From JARROD01 sp037384225 (GTDB lineage: Bacteria; Pseudomonadota; Gammaproteobacteria; Pseudomonadales; Cellvibrionaceae): 18,719 nt of DNA. The notes under the pieces are model-generated. The model was not told the origin of the DNA, searched no databases, and worked only from the letters and a program-made list of their open reading frames with translations. The position numbers and the translations under genes are program-made. Shown in pieces: positions 15,215 through 18,719 of the stretch. Location of the stretch: assembly GCA_037384225.1 (NCBI GenBank), contig JARROD010000087.1, forward strand, positions 1-18,719, written 5' to 3'. Each line of letters starts with the position of its first letter. Position 1 is the stretch's first letter.

Positions 15215-16064
15215 TCACACCCCCTGCCAGCATTCGCGGTGTCACAGCTTCTATATCGCCGTAGTCAAGGTTTTCCCCCGCCATGCCCCAGATAAATGTG
15301 TAGTTGCCGGTGCCGGCGCCGGAGTGTATGGACCAGGGTGGCGAGATCACCGCCTGTTCGTTGGCGATCCACAGGTGACGGGTTTCGCTGGGCGGCCCCA
15401 TAAAATGACAAACCGCCTGTTCCTCGGGCACTTCAAAATAAAAATAGGCTTCCATACGGCGGCTGTGGGTGTGGCAGGGCATGGTGTTCCAGATGCTGCC
15501 CGGGCGCAGTTCGGTCAGTCCCATCTGTAGCTGGCAGGTGGGCAGCACGCTGTTGACCAGGAGTTTGTTGATGGCGCGCTCGTTGCTGGTGTCGGAGGAA
15601 CCCAGCTCCATGACATCGGCCTCCTGGCGGCTGACCTTGCGAGAGGGGTAACTGGTGTGAGCCGGGGTGGAGTTGAGGTAGAACTTCGCCGGCGTCGCAG
15701 CGTCGACGCTGGTAAATACCACCTCTTTAGCGCCGCGGCCGATATACAGCGCGTCTTTATAGTCCAGCTCAAACCGTTCGCCGTCGATTTGAACACAGCC
15801 GGCGCCGCCGACGTTGATGGCGCCCAACTCCCGGCGTTCAAGAAAATACTCGGCCCGCAATTGATCCAGCGGCTCAAGGGTGACGCTGCTGTTTACCGGC
15901 TTAACGCCGCCGACAATCAAACGGTCGTAGTGGGTGTAGGTGAAGCGTGCCTTCTCTGCCTCGAACAAATTCTCAATGAGAAAGTGTTGGCGGAGTGCAC
16001 TCGTGTCGTAATGCTTGTAATCATTCGGGTGAATGGCGTAGCGTTCGTCGCAAATCTGGTTCAT
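15207..16064 (-). CDS. kduI: 4-deoxy-L-threo-5-hexosulose-uronate ketol-isomerase (5-keto-4-deoxyuronate isomerase)
   Basis: Cytoplasmic Zn-dependent cupin isomerase converting 4-deoxy-L-threo-5-hexosulose uronate, the spontaneous product of unsaturated uronates released by polysaccharide lyases, to 2,5-diketo-3-deoxygluconate. The 285-residue protein keeps the metal ligands: H198 and H200 in MPCHTH, E205 in RRMEAYFYFE, and H247 in WSIHSGAG. Length matches KduI (about 280). AAGGA precedes the ATG by about 9 nt. It lies 84 bp downstream of the DUF4861 lipoprotein gene on the same strand and overlaps kduD. KduI (rather than the alginate-type DehR route) points to pectin, glycosaminoglycan or similar substrates. 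Confidence 0.94.
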   Translation of the reverse strand: MNQICDERYAIHPNDYKHYDTSALRQHFLIENLFEAEKARFTYTHYDRLIVGGVKPVNSSVTLEPLDQLRAEYFLERRELGAINVGGAGCVQIDGERFELDYKDALYIGRGAKEVVFTSVDAATPAKFYLNSTPAHTSYPSRKVSRQEADVMELGSSDTSNERAINKLLVNSVLPTCQLQMGLTELRPGSIWNTMPCHTHSRRMEAYFYFEVPEEQAVCHFMGPPSETRHLWIANEQAVISPPWSIHSGAGTGNYTFIWGMAGENLDYGDIEAVTPRMLAGGVNE

Positions 16065-16113
16065 CTTAATTTTTCCTTCACAGGGTTTAATCTGTGTCTA
16101 GTTCTTGTCCACT

Positions 16114-16149
16114 GTTGTTGCTATTGGTGTTGCTATTGTTGTTGCTATT
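16114..16149. repeat. 3 x 12-bp tandem repeat just after the DUF4861 stop codon
   Basis: Three units of GTTGTTGCTATT (the middle one starts GGT) fill 16114-16149 and abut the TGA (16149-16151, minus strand) of the upstream lipoprotein gene. They occupy part of the 84-bp gap before kduI. Confidence 0.8.
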
Positions 16150-17747
16150 CAATTGTTGTCGCTCGCGGCCCGGTAGAGTTCAAGTAAGCCGGTGGTGTAC
16201 TCAAACTCCAAGGGTCGGGCGCGCACCGGATCCCAGCCGCCGTAGCGGTAATCCAGGGCGCTTCTTTGCAGTTGTGCATCGGCCAGTTTTACGGCCCAGT
16301 CGATGGCCTGTTCGGGAGTAAGGGGGCCTGCTTTGGCTTCGGTGGACAGTTGGCTTTTTATCGAGACTCGGGGTTTGAGGGTCAGTTTTTCAATTTCGCG
16401 TTCGAGGTACTGAATAAATTCCTGTTGGTTTTTGATACCGCCGGGTTCTTTCTCCCAGGCTGCCAGAAAATAGTATTCCATTTTCCCAGCCGGTGTTTTC
16501 ATCACCGAGACATAGCTATGTTCATCTTCGGTCTGCTCAGCGCGGTCTTGCTTCCTGAAAATCAACGCCATACCCAGATTGTCGTCGTTCAGACTCTGCG
16601 GGCCGTAACTGGCGACATAGGTGTAAGCCCTGCCGGTGATGTCCGTCGAGCCCTCGATCCATTGCGTATTGTCGTGTTTGACCAGGCCGATTGCCAGCTT
16701 GTCCACCGCCGGGTTGCTTTTCAGCGTTGCATTTACCAACCGGCTACCTGCCACCATGGAGAGCCGGGCGCTGAGATCGGTTTTCAGCGATGTTGTCTGC
16801 CAATTTTTATAGGTAAGTTCGAAGGATGATAGCAACGGGCCATTGGCGCTAATGCGTACCGCGCGCTGATTCACCTTGGAGACGGCTTCCACCCTGCCAT
16901 CGTGCCAGTAACCAAAACCGCCCGCACCCAGTGAATCGCCTACCTTGAGGATGTCCATTCCCCAGTCGCTCAGGTGGTGGTAGGACTCAAAACCATCCTG
17001 CCCTACGTTCTGCAATGCCAGCGCCGACGTTGTCTTACCGAAAATATCGAATCCATTGCGCCAATCGAGATAAATCCGATAGCCGACTTTATCCGATTCG
17101 ATACCGGGTCCTTCATAGCGGATGTAGCCCGAGTGATCGGTGTGGGCGGGTGGCGCGATCAAACTGTCGAGGTTTTTAAAGGTGCCGCCAATATACTTAT
17201 GCTCCTCCCACTTGCCGCCCTGCTTGGCAGAGATTTCCGCCTGTGTGCGACTTTTTATCTTGAGTTGTGCCGGGCTGTCTTTGATAGCGAGATATTTCTT
17301 TTCCGCCGGGTCAAAATTGAGCAGTACCAACAGACCGTCCTCGCTGCCGTCACCATCCATATCCACCATCTGGCTGGGGATTGGAGAGTCTTCAACGATT
17401 GATTGAGCGTCTTCAACGATTGATTGAGCGTCTTCAACGGTTGATTGAGCGTCTTCAACAATTGATTGAGCGTCGACTACCCAGACCGATAAGTGCTCGG
17501 CGGTGGTGCCCAAGGCTTGTCTGGATAAATACACGGGTTGATCGCTACGGGCAAAGTTTGACGGGTTGGCAACTTCCACCATCGCCACCGGTTTGTTTTC
17601 AACCGCAGTTTCGGAGGTCGGAGGGGGAGGCTCAGCTTCGGGCGCTTTGTCGGAGCAGGCGGACAAACCGGCGAGCAGGGCAGTGAGTAACGGGATAGCT
17701 ATGGCTCCCCGGGGGGGCTTAGGTATAAGTCCAGGAATCATTTTCAA
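16149..17747 (-). CDS. DUF4861-family lipoprotein with internal heptapeptide repeats
   Basis: Function not established. The 532-residue protein has a signal peptide ending in LSAC (lipidated Cys31), then a Pro/Glu-rich linker, so it should be an envelope lipoprotein. The body resembles DUF4861: IPSQMVDMDGDGSEDGLLVLLNF (near 123-145), YRIYLDWRNGFDIFGK, YHHLSDWGMDILKVGDS, GAGGFGYWHDG and ISANGPLLSSFELTYKNW. This family occurs in polysaccharide-utilisation loci, and the neighbouring kduI/kduD suggest it acts on uronate-containing oligosaccharides at the cell surface or periplasm (inference). Residues 92-119 are four DAQS(I/T)VE heptads encoded by a 21-bp tandem repeat inserted between two conserved stretches. 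The start may be TTG (17747, with AGAG upstream) or ATG (17741). It is likely the first gene of an operon with kduI and kduD. Confidence 0.8.
   Translation of the reverse strand: MKMIPGLIPKPPRGAIAIPLLTALLAGLSACSDKAPEAEPPPPTSETAVENKPVAMVEVANPSNFARSDQPVYLSRQALGTTAEHLSVWVVDAQSIVEDAQSTVEDAQSIVEDAQSIVEDSPIPSQMVDMDGDGSEDGLLVLLNFDPAEKKYLAIKDSPAQLKIKSRTQAEISAKQGGKWEEHKYIGGTFKNLDSLIAPPAHTDHSGYIRYEGPGIESDKVGYRIYLDWRNGFDIFGKTTSALALQNVGQDGFESYHHLSDWGMDILKVGDSLGAGGFGYWHDGRVEAVSKVNQRAVRISANGPLLSSFELTYKNWQTTSLKTDLSARLSMVAGSRLVNATLKSNPAVDKLAIGLVKHDNTQWIEGSTDITGRAYTYVASYGPQSLNDDNLGMALIFRKQDRAEQTEDEHSYVSVMKTPAGKMEYYFLAAWEKEPGGIKNQQEFIQYLEREIEKLTLKPRVSIKSQLSTEAKAGPLTPEQAIDWAVKLADAQLQRSALDYRYGGWDPVRARPLEFEYTTGLLELYRAASDNN
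17391..17474 (-). repeat. 4 x 21-bp in-frame tandem repeat in the DUF4861 gene
   Basis: Four consecutive 21-bp units encode DAQSIVE, DAQSTVE, DAQSIVE, DAQSIVE (residues 92-119). They differ at only a few positions (for example ACGATTG, ACGGTTG, ACAATTG in plus-strand sense), so the expansion is recent. The period is a multiple of three, so changes in copy number keep the frame. Confidence 0.92.
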
Positions 17748-17762
17748 ATCACAGCTCTTATT

Positions 17763-17798
17763 TTTTGTTTCTAATTTTGTTTCTAATTTTGTTTCTAC
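17763..17798. repeat. 3 x 12-bp tandem repeat upstream of the DUF4861 start
   Basis: Units of TTTTGTTTCTAA (last unit ends AC) lie 16-51 bp upstream of the TTG start, in the presumed 5' untranslated leader. Together with the arrays at 17391-17474 and 16114-16149, this makes three short tandem arrays at one gene. Confidence 0.85.
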
Positions 17799-18006
17799 GT
17801 AGGTTTGTGTGGTATCAAGGTATTAAACCCAACAATTGACAGGCTACAGGCGGATACCCGTTAGTACACAACTTCGGCATCAGAGCTAAAGTGGCACAAA
17901 ATAGCGTACCGGCGTCGTCATATTCTACAAGTCGGTTTTTTCTGAGCCTCCCATAGCGTATGGTGTAGGCCGATTCCACGATTGCGCATCCTTGAACAGG
18001 GATGTT

Positions 18007-18035
18007 AGTATACCTGTTTGGTCTTACCAATAAAA
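18007..18035 (-). promoter_or_regulatory. Predicted promoter of the DUF4861-kduI-kduD operon
   Basis: On the minus strand TATACT (18007-18012, 5/6 to the -10 consensus) follows a 17-nt spacer after a weak TTTTAT -35. The spacer contains the palindromic operator at 18018-18030, the classical place for a repressor. Confidence 0.45.
18018..18030. promoter_or_regulatory. Candidate GntR operator in the DUF4861 promoter
   Basis: TTGGTCTTACCAA (minus strand TTGGTAAGACCAA) is a perfect TTGGT-N3-ACCAA palindrome like that upstream of kdgK (13280-13292). It matches the general form of FadR-subfamily sites such as PdhR's. It sits between the predicted -35 and -10. Confidence 0.6.
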
Positions 18036-18087
18036 CGGTATTTTGTAAGACCAGCTTGATTCAATCATTACAAATTAAAACAATAAT

Positions 18088-18274
18088 CCCTATCGTTGCA
18101 TAAATTTTCGAGTTCAGAAGCTTTTAGAGCGGTATTTATAGCGTCGCACGGAGTTTTTTCTGGGCTGAGCCTAGTCACTCTAGGTGATGTCCAGAAAAAA
18201 CGAGTACGGCGCTATAAATGCTGCTATAAAAGCAGCGAAGCGGTTCTGGGCCGAAAATTTATGCAACGATAGGG
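18088..18274. mobile_element. MITE-like 187-bp imperfect palindrome with 23-bp terminal inverted repeats
   Basis: The ends are perfect 23-bp inverted repeats: 18088-18110, beginning CCCTATCGTTGCATAAA, and 18252-18274, ending ATGCAACGATAGGG. Inside, ATTTATAGCG (18134-18143) and TTTTTTCTGG (18154-18163) are matched by complements at 18210-18219 and 18191-18200. The arms are separated by a short loop with its own 5-bp stem (18170-18174/18180-18184). Nearly the whole segment can fold as one hairpin. There is no coding capacity, which fits a non-autonomous palindromic element. No clear target-site duplication is visible, and the cognate transposase is unknown. Confidence 0.7.
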
Positions 18275-18616
18275 TTAACATAGGCTGCGGAATGGAGAGC
18301 TTAAAGTAACAGCAGAAGAACTGGTAGTATTCTAAGGAGAATTCATCTGAAAGTTATGAGCCTGGTTAGACTAAGCATAATCTTATTTGTTTTTTGTTTA
18401 GACTGCTCCGGAGGGAGGCCCGGGGGAGAATGTCGTTACAAGCATTAAAAGGATGAGTGTAACACCAAAAAGCAGCGTGCTTTGGCGATACGTTACATTA
18501 TTTTCAAAAGGTTCTGAATGATGGTTTCAAATGTTAACACCTAAATCTCAAACGCTTTGGGTATGTCTATTCAAATCGAGGTGCTAGGTGATATTTATAG
18601 GGAGAGGCGTTATAAA
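18275..18616. other. AT-richer spacer before the glutathione S-transferase gene
   Basis: No established gene. It contains a possible 30-33 codon peptide (18347-18448), then in-frame continuation past its stop to TGA near 18517, and otherwise nothing recognisable. Base composition is clearly more AT-rich than the genes to the left. Confidence 0.4.
18347..18448 (+). CDS. Possible small hydrophobic peptide (unverified)
   Basis: A strong Shine-Dalgarno (TAAGGAGA, 18333-18340) is followed 6 nt later by a CTG in frame with ATG (18356). It reads KVMSLVRLSIILFVFCLDCSG after the initiator and ends ECRYKH-stop: a basic N-terminus, one hydrophobic segment and Cys-containing tail, like a tiny membrane peptide or degenerate lipoprotein (LDC is not a proper lipobox). 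The ATG itself is 15 nt from the SD, which is too far, so real initiation would need CTG. Not a recognised family; it may be chance or a decayed gene. Confidence 0.2.
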   Translation: MKVMSLVRLSIILFVFCLDCSGGRPGGECRYKH

Positions 18617-18719
18617 GTGAAGTTAGTAATAGGAAATAAAAATTATTCAACCTGGTCATTAAGACCTTGGTTACTTTTGTCTGCCTTTGACATTGATTTT
18701 GAAGAAATTCAAGAGTCTC
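18617..18719 (+). CDS. Glutathione S-transferase, N-terminal part (runs off the window)
   Basis: Reading from a GTG at 18617: KLVIGNKNYSTWSLRPWLLL, then SAFDIDFEEIQES at the window edge. This is the thioredoxin-fold start of a bacterial GST of the IGNKNYSSWSLRPWLLL type, in which the Ser/Trp region is close to the glutathione site. GGAGAGG (18601-18607) lies 9 nt before the GTG. An upstream in-frame ATG (18563) would add 18 residues unlike the family, so GTG is preferred. Only 34 codons are visible, so subclass and substrate cannot be judged. It is unrelated to the uronate cluster and separated from it by the MITE-like element. Confidence 0.78.
   Translation, partial: MKLVIGNKNYSTWSLRPWLLLSAFDIDFEEIQES

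Larger units (their letters stand above)
17748..18087. other. Upstream region of the DUF4861-kduI-kduD operon
   Basis: No convincing gene. It contains the 12-bp tandem array, a predicted minus-strand promoter with an operator in its spacer (18007-18034), and a second degenerate half-operator (TGTAAGACCAG, 18045-18055). An open frame of 71 codons (17815-18030) has no family resemblance and is judged spurious. If the promoter is right, the mRNA leader is about 250 nt. Confidence 0.5.

Noticed and set aside
17815..18030. 71-codon minus-strand open frame upstream of the DUF4861 gene
   Set aside because: No family features. It overlaps the predicted promoter and operator and starts upstream of the -10, so it would not be transcribed from it.
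18088..18274. Integron attC site
   Set aside because: The palindromic shape is suggestive, but the required GTTRRRY and RYYYAAC core sites are not at the ends (GTTAACA fails), and no integrase or cassettes are visible.
18347..18357. CTGAAAGTTAT shared with 8097-8107 next to the 21-bp repeat
   Set aside because: Only 11 bp are shared and the rest of the 21-bp repeat is absent; this is compatible with chance.

Overview
The window looks like chromosomal DNA of a Gram-negative, probably marine, polysaccharide-degrading gammaproteobacterium, perhaps of the Cellvibrionaceae/Saccharophagus/Teredinibacter kind. That placement is inference from gene content: a one-operon arginine-to-spermidine pathway, a uronate-degradation cluster with an outer lipoprotein, and an SNF2-type helicase. 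No rRNA, tRNA or CRISPR array was found.

Left part (1-5255, all minus strand): a compact four-gene polyamine operon, speA - carboxy(nor)spermidine dehydrogenase - nspC - speB. Genes 2/3 and 3/4 overlap by 4 bp. Together they encode arginine -> agmatine -> putrescine -> carboxyspermidine -> spermidine without S-adenosylmethionine decarboxylase. A divergent gene (5639-6793, plus) encodes a secreted PQQ-dependent aldose dehydrogenase (Asd/YliI type). Its 3' end holds a perfect 31-nt palindrome.

Middle part (6800-11024, minus): a 958-residue SNF2/RapA-type helicase followed by a 408-residue protein of unknown function. The second gene is split in the given sequence by five Ns flanked by the same 15 bases on both sides. 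Removing that duplicate plus the Ns (20 nt) restores one intact frame. A 21-bp repeat lies between these two genes and again at the speB stop codon, in the same orientation.

Right part (11236-17747): a UlaR-like DeoR regulator and a FadR-subfamily GntR regulator (both plus), a degenerate C-terminal remnant of glucuronate isomerase uxaC (minus), KDG kinase kdgK (plus), and a convergent minus-strand set: DUF4861 lipoprotein, kduI, kduD. KduI, KduD and KdgK carry unsaturated-uronate breakdown products (from pectin or similar polymers) to KDPG. Palindromes of the form TTGGT-N3-ACCAA occur upstream of kdgK and inside the spacer of a predicted promoter for the DUF4861 gene, and a weaker one lies upstream of the GntR gene. 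This suggests a local GntR regulon. The DUF4861 gene carries a 4 x 21-bp in-frame tandem repeat and has a 3 x 12-bp array on each side.

Right edge (17748-18719): AT-richer DNA with a 187-bp imperfect palindrome ending in perfect 23-bp inverted repeats (MITE-like), a possible small hydrophobic peptide, and the first 34 codons of a glutathione S-transferase gene that runs off the window.
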